Shown piece by piece: positions 31,545 through 40,528 of a stretch of 64,000 nt of DNA. How positions within the stretch are numbered: the stretch's first letter is position 1; every line of letters starts with the position of its first letter. The DNA comes from Prochlorococcus marinus str. MIT 1214. Its GTDB lineage: Bacteria; Cyanobacteriota; Cyanobacteriia; PCC-6307; Cyanobiaceae. The translations under genes were made by a program, and so were the position numbers. Under the pieces are notes generated by a model that saw nothing but the letters and a program-made list of their open reading frames with translations, was not told the DNA's origin and searched no databases. Where the stretch lies: NCBI RefSeq assembly GCF_027359355.1, contig NZ_CP114777.1:1054001-1118000 (forward strand), in the 5' to 3' direction.

Positions 31545-33500
31545 TTGGAAACGAATATAAACACAGCTAGATCCCTTTTTAAAGAAAATAAGTATCAAGA
31601 GACAATTAATACTTGTAATCAAATACTAATTACTGATAAGAATTCAATTGAAGCTATCAAATTAATCGCAAAGTCATTTGTATCAATAAAAAGAATAGAA
31701 GATGCTCGTTTGTATTTAAATAAAGCCCTAGATATAAAACCTAATGATTATGAAGTAATTAAAGAACTAGGCAATACATATCAAGCTGAAGGCGATATTA
31801 ATAATGCTAAAAACTATTATAAAAAGGCTATAAGTATTAATAGTTCATATGCTCCAGCATTGACAAATCTTGGAGGCATTGAGCTGAATGCAGGTAATAA
31901 AAAAGAAGCATTATCTTTATTAATCAAAGCTACAGAATCAGATCCTAAATTAGCTCCTGCTTGGGTGAACCTTGCTAATGGATATCTTCAACTACAAAGA
32001 ATGCAAGAGTCAAAAATTGCTTGCTGCAAATCAATAGAGATCAATCCAAATCTCTTCAACTCTCATTTCTTTCTTGCGAACATACTGATTTGGGAGAAAA
32101 AACTTTTAGAAGCTGAGTTATCGCTATGCAAAGCCATTGAACTCAAACCCGATTTCTTCGAAGCTCATCTAAACCTTGGTGCAATTTTAAAAGATCTAGG
32201 AAAGCTAAAAGAAGCTGAATTATCGACCCGTAAAGCTATTCAATTGAATCCTAATAATGCCCAAGCATATTCCAATCTTGGAGGCATATTAAAAGATCTT
32301 GGCAATCTAGATGAAGCTGAATTATCGACCCGTAAAGCTATTCAATTAAGTCCTTGTAATGCCCAGTCATATTCAAATCTAGGAGACATATTAAAAGATC
32401 TTGGTAATCTAAATGAAGCCGAATTATCGACCCGTAAAGCTATTCAATTGAATCCTAGTTATACCGAAGCTTATTATAATCTTGGAGGCATATTAGGAGA
32501 ACTTGGAAAACTAAAAGAGGCTGAATTATTGACTCGCAAAGCTATTGAAATGAATCCTAATTATGCCGAAGCTTATTATAATCTTGGAGGTATATTAGTC
32601 GAACTTGGAAATAAAAAAGAGGCATCTATATTATACCGAAAATCAATCGAACTCAAACCTAATTTTGCTGATGCTTATAATAATCTAGCAACCATATTAA
32701 TAGATATTGGTGATTTAGAGGAAGTTGCTATACTATACCGTAAATCAATTAAACTTAAACCTAATTCCGCTTCATCGCATAGAGGTTTAAGTATCTATTT
32801 CTATCTAATCGGAAATCATGATTTAGCTTTAACTAGTATCTTAAAGGCCTATTCAATTGAACCAAAAGATTTAAGCAATAAAGTGTTATTAAATATCTTC
32901 AAAGGTCAAAGCATAATCAAAGAAAAAAGCCTAAATCAGAATTATAATGAAAGCGATCTAGAAGAAAAAGATTTAGATTTAAATCCATTAATTCTAAATC
33001 GACCAGTAGAAAAAGAACTTATAGATACTTTATACAATATCAAGGCTCAAGATCAGGCACTAAAACAAGCACCAACCTATGGGAATGCTATAGGTTCAAA
33101 CTATGAATTGTTTGATAGAGATGAATCAATGATAAAAAATATCAAAGACGACTTAACAAGTATTGCAATGAATTCTGTTAGATCTGATATTTTAATAGAG
33201 GCTTCTTTCTTTACAATATTTCGTTCAGGAGGTGGATTGATAAGTCATACTCATCTTAACAAACTGGATAGGTTGAATGGTTTAAATCTAGCAAGTAAAA
33301 AATTTTCTCTAGTGTATTATTTATCCGTAGGTGATCAAAAATGTGAAGAACCTGGAATTCTAAAACTTGAAGAACCTAATCAAGATATTCTTCCTACTAA
33401 TGGTTTGATAATTATCTTTCCCGCAGGAAGAAAACACTCTGTTTTTTATAAAGGTAAAAAAGATAGGATCATTATTGGTGTAAATTTTTATAAAATATAA
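31545..33500 (+). CDS. TPR protein with C-terminal 2OG-Fe(II)-oxygenase-like domain
   Basis: 651 residues from a TTG start. About eleven TPR units of 34 residues span residues 1-440 (repeated LGNLxEAELSTRKAIQLNPxxAxAYxNLGxILKDLG). The C-terminal 170 residues match the putative 2OG-Fe(II) oxygenase family (TIGR02466-like). His568 and His570 in SHTHLN, EEPGILKLEEP, His631 in GRKHSV and Arg641 before the terminal IIGVNFY are candidate iron and 2-oxoglutarate ligands. The classical HxD is HxH here. It may hydroxylate a protein bound by the TPR part (inference). No signal peptide. It lacks the N-terminal leader shared by the other three TPR proteins nearby. Confidence 0.82.
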   Translation: METNINTARSLFKENKYQETINTCNQILITDKNSIEAIKLIAKSFVSIKRIEDARLYLNKALDIKPNDYEVIKELGNTYQAEGDINNAKNYYKKAISINSSYAPALTNLGGIELNAGNKKEALSLLIKATESDPKLAPAWVNLANGYLQLQRMQESKIACCKSIEINPNLFNSHFFLANILIWEKKLLEAELSLCKAIELKPDFFEAHLNLGAILKDLGKLKEAELSTRKAIQLNPNNAQAYSNLGGILKDLGNLDEAELSTRKAIQLSPCNAQSYSNLGDILKDLGNLNEAELSTRKAIQLNPSYTEAYYNLGGILGELGKLKEAELLTRKAIEMNPNYAEAYYNLGGILVELGNKKEASILYRKSIELKPNFADAYNNLATILIDIGDLEEVAILYRKSIKLKPNSASSHRGLSIYFYLIGNHDLALTSILKAYSIEPKDLSNKVLLNIFKGQSIIKEKSLNQNYNESDLEEKDLDLNPLILNRPVEKELIDTLYNIKAQDQALKQAPTYGNAIGSNYELFDRDESMIKNIKDDLTSIAMNSVRSDILIEASFFTIFRSGGGLISHTHLNKLDRLNGLNLASKKFSLVYYLSVGDQKCEEPGILKLEEPNQDILPTNGLIIIFPAGRKHSVFYKGKKDRIIIGVNFYKI

Positions 33501-34387
33501 AACATAATGAAAGATAAATCTCAGTTTTATAGATCGCTTTCTCTAACTTAACTTTCAACTAGCGAAACAAGTGTGAGTTAAAATGAAACACATTGAACTA
33601 CTCAATCATTTATTTGATTAGGTTTTAACAATTTAGAACTTTTTTCTTCTCACTACTAAAATCAATAAATCTATCTATTAGATTAACGTTCCAGAAGATA
33701 AACCAAACTTATAGAACTAGGGAAGATTTGAAGAAAAATATCCCATTATCTACAGACAAATATATCAATTATGGTTTTAATAAACTAAATAATGAGCTGA
33801 TACTAGATTTTTCCGACCCGATTGTTTTATACATACTCAATAGCCAATCCAGCAAGTGAAATTATTTTCCTTACACAGGAGTGAAAGTCAATGGATTGGC
33901 AGTAAGGATTGATTCTTTTCTCCAGTGATATAAACTCTCACGACCTGAATAAGAATATAGTGGGATTAATTTAGTGATGCAACAAAAGAAACTGCCGCGG
34001 AGGGGGATGAGCTAATTAACCCAAAATCACCTATACCCGCCTCACAAGAAGCCACAACAAGCAGGTACATATTAATCAAGAGAATTGGCTCCCTTCTTTA
34101 AAGTAATTGTATATTAGGGACGCAGGTGAATAGATAAGCATCTCAACTCATTAAAACTTTAAAGAGTCGCAATAGAAGTGCTTGAACAAACCTTTGAATA
34201 TCGCTTAAAAGACATAAGCAAGTTGGATAACGTCAATCAAGTGATTTATTCATTCAGAAATAGTTCTATTTATCAAGCAAGCAATCTTTCATCGAACTCT
34301 ATAAATTAAATTAAAATAATCTTAGGAAGAGTCATAACAAAGGTATATTGAAAATACTCTTATTCAAGTTATACATTCTTAAAGATA
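33501..34387. other. Gene-free island stretch (887 nt)
   Basis: No credible gene. Around 33970-34020 the sequence TTAGTGATGCAAC...GAAACTGCCGCGGAGG... resembles the block that follows the tRNA-like copies at 38468 and 41369 (TTAGTGGCGAACCATAAA...ACGGCAGCGGAAGG), so a decayed third copy of that block lies here. An inverted repeat CCAATCCA / TGGATTGG is seen at about 33844-33899. The last 30 nt resemble the leader upstream of the other TPR genes. Confidence 0.45.
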
Positions 34388-35584
34388 ATGGTATCAAATA
34401 ATAAAGAGCAAGGGAAAAAGAAAATCCCTGAAGCCCAAACATTTCCTGTTCCATATACTTTAGATAAAAAAAAAGAAAATATTGGTATAAATACTAATAA
34501 TCTTTCTACTCCTTCTAAGCCTTCTAAGCCTTCTAAGCCTTCTAAGCCTTCTAAAGAAGAATTAATTAATCAAGCATTTAAGTTTCATAGTCAAGGAAAC
34601 TTTTCGGAAGCAGTCAAACTTTATCAATATTTAATCAATCAAGGTATTAATGATCAAAGAGTTTTTTCTAATTATGGAATCATATTAAAAAATCTAGGCA
34701 AATTAAAAGAAGCAGAATTATCCTTTCGCCATGCAATTAAAATTAACCCTGATTTTGCAGAGGCTCATTATAATCTCGGAAACATATTGAGAAATTCAGG
34801 GAAACTAAAAGAAGCAGCAAAATCCATTCTTACAGCGATTAAAATTAAACCTTCTTCGAATTCATACTTTGCTTATGCAAGTTGTCTTTATGAACTGAAA
34901 GAGTTGAATTCTTGCATCGAAAGTCTTTATAAATCTAAAGAATTAGTAAAGCAAAAGTCGGATTCACAAATAATAAAAGCGTCAATTATCGTAGCTGAAT
35001 CAGCAAAAAGCTTATCATTTAATTCCACTAATAAAATAAAAGAAAAAAAGCTTTTCGACAAAAGATTTGATAGGTTAATAATAAATAGAACAGTAGAAGA
35101 TGAACTTGTATCTTACCTGTATACAATGAAAACAAAAGGACTTGATGACAGCGGAGATAGTAGATATGGACCAGGTTTATGCACGGATTTTAAATTATTT
35201 GAGGACACCTCTCCTGTTATATCAAAGTTATCAAATGATTTGGAAGAGATTTGTAAAAAAGCGCTAGGAGTAAATAACATATTTTCTTGTGATTCATTTT
35301 TCAATCTTTTTGTCTCAGGCTCAGGGCAGCCACCACATTGGCACCTGAGTCAAGCAGATGAAAACTTTAATTTAGCTTCTAAAAAATATAGTCTCGTCTA
35401 TTATCTAGATATCGGTGATCAAGATTGTGAAGAACCAGGCATCTTAAAATTACATGACCCTGACGAAGAAATCTTACCTAAAAAAGGCATGATTATTATA
35501 ATAGGTGCTCAAAGATATCACTCAGTTTCATATCATGGAAACAAAAAAAGACTAATGGTAGGGGTTAATTTTTATGGCTTATAA
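34388..35584 (+). CDS. TPR protein with C-terminal 2OG-Fe(II)-oxygenase-like domain, leader-bearing
   Basis: 398 residues. The N-terminal leader MVSNNKEQGKKK...TFPVPYTL is shared with two other TPR proteins in the island. It is followed by a four- to five-fold Ser-Lys-Pro tripeptide tract (residues about 44-58, 9-bp DNA repeats) and about three TPR units (residues 60-180). The C-terminal domain parallels that of the 31545 gene: His317 and His319 in PPHWHL, EEPGILKLHDP, His378 in QRYHSV, Arg388, ending MVGVNFYGL. Predicted iron/2-oxoglutarate oxygenase-like; substrate unknown. Confidence 0.82.
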   Translation: MVSNNKEQGKKKIPEAQTFPVPYTLDKKKENIGINTNNLSTPSKPSKPSKPSKPSKEELINQAFKFHSQGNFSEAVKLYQYLINQGINDQRVFSNYGIILKNLGKLKEAELSFRHAIKINPDFAEAHYNLGNILRNSGKLKEAAKSILTAIKIKPSSNSYFAYASCLYELKELNSCIESLYKSKELVKQKSDSQIIKASIIVAESAKSLSFNSTNKIKEKKLFDKRFDRLIINRTVEDELVSYLYTMKTKGLDDSGDSRYGPGLCTDFKLFEDTSPVISKLSNDLEEICKKALGVNNIFSCDSFFNLFVSGSGQPPHWHLSQADENFNLASKKYSLVYYLDIGDQDCEEPGILKLHDPDEEILPKKGMIIIIGAQRYHSVSYHGNKKRLMVGVNFYGL

Positions 35585-36094
35585 AAAAACTTAATTTATG
35601 AATATTTAAAGAAAAGCTAAGAACTGTTTACCAGAAGATAAAGAAAAAATAACTACAAAACTGACAAAAATTTTAAGAGCATCATACCAAAACTATCAGA
35701 GAGATGTATCAGCTTAGCTTTCTAAAAGCGAATCAATAATTAGCTTAAAGAAGAGAAAAATTAATTGAGATCAAAAGGAATATCCATAAATGTTTCACGC
35801 ATAAATGCTGACATACCTCAACTAATTGAGGAGTATTCAGAGATGAATTAGCCAAATTGACAACTATAAATCCCCTATGCAGTAAAAGGCTAAGCACCAC
35901 ACAAAAATAAAATATGATTCATCAAGACAAACTTTTTAAAATTTAGAAGTTTTTACCAAAACCCAAAATAGAGAGGAATAACTGAGATCTTGCATCCTCA
36001 TAGAGATTTTTCTTCCCTCGACTAATACCCTTACATAAGGCACGTTTGCTATGGCATACTTACGGATAAACTTATATAGAAATTTATATCTGAT
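35585..36094. other. Gene-free island stretch (510 nt)
   Basis: AT-rich sequence with no convincing frame, tRNA or strong hairpin. AAAATAGAGAGGAATAACTGAG near 35966 is weakly like the tRNA-Ser 3'-end core, too degraded to call. Confidence 0.4.
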
Positions 36095-37090
36095 ATGGAC
36101 AATAATTGGGATATTTTACTTTCTGAATTTCGTAGACTTGGTGGAATAGCAGATAATATATGTCAAAAGGAAGGGGAATATGGGAGAGGTATCTTTTCTG
36201 TTAATCCAATTCTGAGAGCGAGAATTTTTACTCCATCAAAATTACTGATCAAAAAAGATGATATTTATTTAGAAGATAATAAATTAAGAATTAAAAAAGA
36301 TAAGGACTATAATCAAGAAATTAGAAATTTTTTTAATTTTTACCAAGATAACTTTTCATGGGGTTCCGGCGGAAAAGAAACAACAGAATTGTTTGAGAAA
36401 GGATTAAGTTTATTTAACTCAAATTTAAAAACATTAATTAAAAAATATACTTTAATTAATTTAGAAGAAAGGCACAAAGGCATATGGGATAATGTTATTA
36501 AAAATCAATTCTTGAATGCTAGAGCAGTTAATTTTAAAAATAGTTTAGTTATAGCTCCTATCTGGGACCTTGTAAATCATAAAGTAAGATCAATGCCTTT
36601 TATTATTACTGAAGAAGGAATAAGTACTCCAAATTATCCTGCAACAAATAGTGAGATAAGATATTCATATAATAATATTAGTCCTATAAAACGTTTTTTT
36701 TCTTATGGTTTTTTTTCTGAAGAAAGCATAGTATTTTCAATCCCATTTTCAATTAATATTGAGAATATTGGTATTCATATTTCATGTAAAGGAATGGGTC
36801 TTAGTAATGATTCTATGAAAATAGAAAGATCTGGTGATAACATTATTTTAGAGGGTTTACCTATCGCTGATGTTAATCATCCGAGATTGCCATATAATTA
36901 TTTTGATGAGATTATTAGGAGAATCGATCATATGAATATTCCACAAGATTTTTTATTGAAAATATTCGAATTAAATATTTCAATAAGAAATCAAATTATA
37001 TATGAATCTCAGTTAATAAACAACGAAGTCTCAAAGGAACTGACTAAAGTTATGAATTATGAAATCAATCTAATCTCATCTCATAATTAA
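36095..37090 (+). CDS. SET-domain protein (Rubisco-LSMT-like lysine methyltransferase fold)
   Basis: 331 residues. GEYGRGIFSVNPI (residues 27-39) is the first SET motif. NARAVNFKNSLVIAPIWDLVNH (about 141-162) corresponds to the SR...lvPl-D-lNH motif, with the Asn-His pair at 161-162. EIRYSYNN (187-194) followed by FFSYGFFSEE (201-210) matches the closing motif of LSMT/SETD3-type domains. It may methylate a protein lysine or histidine (inference). The 3' end overlaps the convergent TPR gene by 26 nt. Base composition is very AT-rich compared with core genes, consistent with island origin. Confidence 0.72.
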   Translation: MDNNWDILLSEFRRLGGIADNICQKEGEYGRGIFSVNPILRARIFTPSKLLIKKDDIYLEDNKLRIKKDKDYNQEIRNFFNFYQDNFSWGSGGKETTELFEKGLSLFNSNLKTLIKKYTLINLEERHKGIWDNVIKNQFLNARAVNFKNSLVIAPIWDLVNHKVRSMPFIITEEGISTPNYPATNSEIRYSYNNISPIKRFFSYGFFSEESIVFSIPFSINIENIGIHISCKGMGLSNDSMKIERSGDNIILEGLPIADVNHPRLPYNYFDEIIRRIDHMNIPQDFLLKIFELNISIRNQIIYESQLINNEVSKELTKVMNYEINLISSHN

Positions 37091-37952
37091 AACTATATGA
37101 ACCGGAAATTGACCATGACCTTAAAGACATAATTTTTTCTGAACATAATCTTGCTTCTTGTAATTTGCCAAGATCCCTCAATATATTTCCAAGACTGATA
37201 TGAGTATCTACGTAATCAGGTTTAATTTTAATTGCTTTGCGAGTAGATAGTTCTGCTTCTTGTAAGTTACCAAGAGCTTTCAATATTTTTCCTAGATTAT
37301 AATATCCCTCTGCGAAATCAGGTTTAAGTTCAATTGCTTTACGGTATAACAATTCTGCTTCTTTTGATTTTCCAATATCATTCAATATGATTCCCAGATT
37401 GGAATACGCCTTTGCGTAATTAGGATTGAGTTCAATTGCTTTACGTTGTGATAATTCTGCTTCTTGTAAGTTGCCAAGAGTTTTCAAGATATTTCCCAGA
37501 TTGTAATGCGCAATCGCGATATCAGGTTTGAGTTCAATTGCTTTGCGAGTAGATAATTCTGCTTCTTTTAATTTGCCAAGATCATTCAAGATGTTCCCCA
37601 GATTGCAATGCGCAATCGCGAAATCAGGTTTAAGTTCAATTGCTTTGCGAGTCAACAATTCTGCTTCTTTTAATTTGCCAAAGCTTTTTAATATGCCTCC
37701 ATAATTAGAAAAAACTCTGTAATCACTAAACCCTTGATCAATAAAATATTGATACTGTTTGGCTGCTTCTGAAATGTTTCCTTGAGAATGAAACCTAAAT
37801 GCTTGATTAATTATTTGTTCTTTAGAAGGTTTAGAAGGAGTATTTGTAGTAATAGTGATGTTTTCTTTGCTTTCTCCTAAAGAAAATGGAACTGAGAATG
37901 TTTTTACTTCAGTCACTTTCTTTTTTCCTTGCTCTTTATCACTAGATCCCAT
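37065..37952 (-). CDS. TPR protein, leader-bearing
   Basis: 295 residues. The leader MGSSDKEQGKKKVTEVKTFSVPF and TPSKPSKEQIINQAFRFHSQ precede about six TPR units of the form LGNLQEAELSxRKAIELxPDxAxAHYNLGxIL. A short non-TPR tail (SLRSWSISGSYSFNYEMRLD) replaces the catalytic domain found in its paralogues, so it may be a truncated relative. About 50 nt upstream of the ATG are nearly identical to the leader before the gene at 41546. Confidence 0.85.
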   Translation of the reverse strand: MGSSDKEQGKKKVTEVKTFSVPFSLGESKENITITTNTPSKPSKEQIINQAFRFHSQGNISEAAKQYQYFIDQGFSDYRVFSNYGGILKSFGKLKEAELLTRKAIELKPDFAIAHCNLGNILNDLGKLKEAELSTRKAIELKPDIAIAHYNLGNILKTLGNLQEAELSQRKAIELNPNYAKAYSNLGIILNDIGKSKEAELLYRKAIELKPDFAEGYYNLGKILKALGNLQEAELSTRKAIKIKPDYVDTHISLGNILRDLGKLQEARLCSEKIMSLRSWSISGSYSFNYEMRLD

Positions 37953-38570
37953 TATCTTCTACGAACTTATGATTTTATTAATTCTACTACTCATTATATT
38001 GCCATTTAATATCAGTATCGGCATTTAGAAAACTAGAACTGATTCATTACTTGAATCGTATTTGGATGTTTCTCTTCAGATCTTGCCAAATTTTTTCTAT
38101 TTGTTTATTATCTTCTGTTAATGAGTTTTTAGAGTGAGGATTAAAAGTAAGTCTGTCTTTAAAATCACTTCAATATAAGGCATAGTAAATTTCATCTAAA
38201 TTTTTAGCTATTACTTTAGATATTTTAATTATTGAAAAGTTAGGACATTCTCTGTAAGTCCTATTTATTCTCCATGAATATTTGTTTGTTAGGTAACATA
38301 ACACAAATATGATTACATTTATATGGAACTTTCCCCAACAACATTACCAACAACACACAGTGAATTAGTATGAACCCACCTGATTCCAATTGAACCACTC
38401 TATTCAGTCATATCAGTGGTTATGGGGGATTATGAACCTTTCTGAATCCGTCTGAATCCAATGAAAAACGTAGAGGGAGTCCGTTAGTGGCGAACCATAA
38501 ATAACGGCAGCGGAAGGAAATTAACTAAGCACCTGAGAAATAACTATATTCCCCCGCACGCAGAAAAATA
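37953..38570. other. Island spacer with tRNA-like repeat and shared flanks (618 nt)
   Basis: Contains the TPR-gene leader (37953-38005). The block at 38347-38467 is matched at 39557-39678, both starting CCAACAACACAC. A degenerate tRNA-Ser 3' end follows at 38468, then a block at 38480-38578 matched at 41382-41495. No gene is convincing. Confidence 0.6.
38468..38479 (+). repeat. tRNA-Ser 3'-end-like repeat, copy 1 (one mismatch)
   Basis: ACGTAGAGGGAG versus ACGGAGAGGGAG at the 3' end of the tRNA-Ser gene (plus-strand reading), in the same orientation. It is followed by TCCGTTAGTGGCGAACC, shared with the copy at 41369. Confidence 0.7.
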
Positions 38571-39425
38571 TTAATTAGCAATCAAATTTGATAAGTCAGG
38601 ATAATGCGAACTATCTTTAACTTCAGGTAAATCTATTCTAATGTTCTGATCTTTTCTGATAGCCAGTATATTAACAGAATGTACCTTATCAAATAAATTA
38701 TTTTCATTTTTAAAGAAGTTATTTTTATTGTAAAGAGGAATAATATGCCAGAATATTCTATAGTCTAAAGACCATATTAATTCAATTAATTCTTTTGATT
38801 TCTCAATGTAATTCGCATCATTCTCTACGTACAAAAAGGGTTTTGTTCTCTTTATTAAGTCAAAACCACCTTTAAGAACATTCACTTCCATTCCTTCAGC
38901 GTCTGTTTTTAAAAGTTTTAATCTTTGCAAATTTGCAAACCTATTATCTAAAGTATCAACCTTTGCTTGATGAACATTTGAAGACTTTTCTTTAGTAAGA
39001 CTAATTCCTGCAAAATTAGATTCCTCAGTAAAATCAAAATTAGGATAATAAAAATCCTCGCCCTTTTTATCCGATAAAGCAGAGTTAAAGCAAAAACAAT
39101 TCGTTATTGAGTTGATAGAGATATTTGCACAAAGATTTTGAAAAACTACATTTTGGGGTTCAAATGCAAATACTACTCCTTCATTAACAGTTTTTGCTAA
39201 AGCAAGTGTATGACTTCCAATATTTGATCCAACTTCAATTACGACATCACTAGAGGTCAAAATCTGTTTACATAAATCTATTTCTCCTTGCGACCATTCC
39301 CCATATTCTTTGATACTTTTACCGATATACATATCATTTTTGTTATAAACCATCCAACCATATCTCATTTTGATTAGATCGTTGAAACCTCCAAGATTTA
39401 TAAATTCTTTTTTAGAAATATCCAT
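38571..39425 (-). CDS. FkbM-family SAM methyltransferase
   Basis: 284 residues. SAM motif I VVIEVGSNIGSHTLALA, motif II VFAFEPQNVVFQNL, and the FkbM signature LLKTDAEGMEVNVLKGG. The family O-methylates sugars and other small acceptors; the acceptor is unknown here. The stop codon lies inside the repeat block that follows the tRNA-like copy 1. The gene thus fills the whole unit between tRNA-like copies 1 and 2. Confidence 0.88.
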   Translation of the reverse strand: MDISKKEFINLGGFNDLIKMRYGWMVYNKNDMYIGKSIKEYGEWSQGEIDLCKQILTSSDVVIEVGSNIGSHTLALAKTVNEGVVFAFEPQNVVFQNLCANISINSITNCFCFNSALSDKKGEDFYYPNFDFTEESNFAGISLTKEKSSNVHQAKVDTLDNRFANLQRLKLLKTDAEGMEVNVLKGGFDLIKRTKPFLYVENDANYIEKSKELIELIWSLDYRIFWHIIPLYNKNNFFKNENNLFDKVHSVNILAIRKDQNIRIDLPEVKDSSHYPDLSNLIAN

Positions 39426-39678
39426 AAATCCTTAAAAGTATTCCTTAACAACTTCTGAATACTACAAGCAACAACAACTCCTTATTTTAATTTAATATTT
39501 TTAGAAATAAATTGCATATAAATCAAAACGATATTACCTAATTCCAGAAAATTTTCCCAACAACACACGAGTGAATTAGTCTCAATCCACCTTAATCCAA
39601 TTGAACTACTCTATTCATTCATATCCAGTAGTTTTAGAGGATTATGAACTCTTCTGGATCCTTCTGGATCTAATAAAG

Positions 39679-39691
39679 AACGGAGAGGGAG
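39679..39691 (+). repeat. tRNA-Ser 3'-end-like repeat, copy 2
   Basis: AACGGAGAGGGAG is an exact match to the tRNA-Ser 3' terminus with its discriminator position, same orientation. It is preceded by two 10-bp-phased TCTGGATC units. Confidence 0.8.
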
Positions 39692-39923
39692 AAACTTTGA
39701 GGGACACCAAGAGAAATGTGGTGAAGTAGCATGACGCAAGTTGTTGAAATTATGGTGCTAATTCACCCAACACAACTAAAATGTTATTTAAGGAGCACAA
39801 TTACTGTCTAAAATATACTTTCAAAATGAAAAGGGGGACTCAAGTTCGCTGAAGCAGCAGGGTCCCTTTCTTAATGCCGTAAAACAGGTATTTTCTCTCA
39901 TGTTTCAATAATTTTGTTTGATT

Positions 39924-40057
39924 AGAACTGGGTTGGAGTTCTAGCACTTGTCTTCCCGTAGGTCAGGGAAGTGGTTAGTTTAAGGGAATCGGATTGTTCA
40001 CACGGATAAACAAGTGCTGAACTTAAAGGGGACGACCAAAATCTCGTCCCCTTCTTT
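39924..40057 (+). ncRNA. Candidate structured small RNA with terminator
   Basis: Four nested or sequential helices in 134 nt. AGAACT/AGTTCT (39924-39929 with 39937-39942). A long-range 9-bp helix AGCACTTGT (39943-39951) with ACAAGTGCT (40010-40018), enclosing CTTCCC/GGGAAG (39952-39957 with 39966-39971). Then a 10-bp terminator stem AAGGGGACGA/TCGTCCCCTT (40026-40053) followed by CTTTAA. No open frame explains it. I do not match it to a named cyanobacterial RNA. Confidence 0.5.
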
Positions 40058-40060
40058 AAT
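40012..40060. terminator. Terminator-like hairpin, repeat copy A
   Basis: Shared sequence AAGTGCTGAACTTAAAGGGG leads into a 10-bp stem with loop CCAAAATC, then CTTCTTTAATG. Copy B is at 40529-40577. It lies just past the stop of the small minus-strand gene pair, so it may terminate in both directions. Confidence 0.7.
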
Positions 40061-40068
40061 GGAAGAAA

Positions 40069-40239
40069 TTAAGGTTTCCAATACTCATCCCATTCATCCT
40101 GAAGTTCTGTCTGCGATAAAGAGTTGTAGAAACCTCTCCACTTCTTTTCTGAATTTGCGTCAGTTGCACTCAATGAAAGCATTAGATCTATTGCTTCCTC
40201 TTGCGTGAAGGATTTTCCCTTGTCTGATTTAAATATCAC
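40069..40239 (-). CDS. Small acidic protein (56 aa), GTG start
   Basis: Minus-strand frame VIFKSDKGKSFTQEEAIDLM continuing to QTELQDEWDEYWKP. The GTG directly follows the TAA of the upstream small gene, with no spacer, implying translational coupling. The charge pattern and amphipathic segments look like a real soluble protein. Function not recognised. Confidence 0.55.
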   Translation of the reverse strand: MIFKSDKGKSFTQEEAIDLMLSLSATDANSEKKWRGFYNSLSQTELQDEWDEYWKP

Positions 40240-40467
40240 TTACGAAGCAATCTCTTCCCAAGGATCACGTGAAGATAATTCCTTAAATGGTATCAATTTA
40301 AAATCACCTCTTCTGATACCACGACAGATTAATCCATTTGGATGTTCCCTCTTAAATATTTCAACTGCATCTTGTTTTCGTTCTGATGGAATAGTGACTT
40401 TATAAATCACCTCACCTGAATCACGAATCTTGTAAACAAAGTTCCAATCATATTCTTTGATATCCAT
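40240..40467 (-). CDS. Small hypothetical protein (75 aa)
   Basis: MDIKEYDWNFVYKIRDSGEV, then IYKVTIPSERKQDAVEIFKREHP..LICRGIRRGDFKLIPF. A compact alpha/beta pattern of about 75 residues. The ATG at 40467 is preferred to a TTG two codons upstream. It forms a two-gene unit with the 56-aa gene, bracketed by the two copies of the terminator-like repeat. No family recognised. Confidence 0.65.
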   Translation of the reverse strand: MDIKEYDWNFVYKIRDSGEVIYKVTIPSERKQDAVEIFKREHPNGLICRGIRRGDFKLIPFKELSSRDPWEEIAS

Positions 40468-40528
40468 TTGCAATTAACTACTTACTCATTATTGTTTTAA
40501 CTCACTTTGGTCTGATGAACCATTACAT

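Larger units (their letters stand above)
39426..40068. other. Island spacer with repeat and RNA-like elements (643 nt)
   Basis: No protein gene. It contains the block matched at 38347-38467, the tRNA-like copy at 39679, a hairpin near 39830-39869 (AAAGGG / CCCTTT followed by CTTAATG), and the structured RNA candidate at 39924-40057. Confidence 0.55.

Noticed and set aside
40014-40208. Plus-strand frame of 64 codons
   Set aside because: It covers the terminator stem and the antisense of the 56-aa minus-strand gene, whose product is far more protein-like and coupled to its upstream neighbour.
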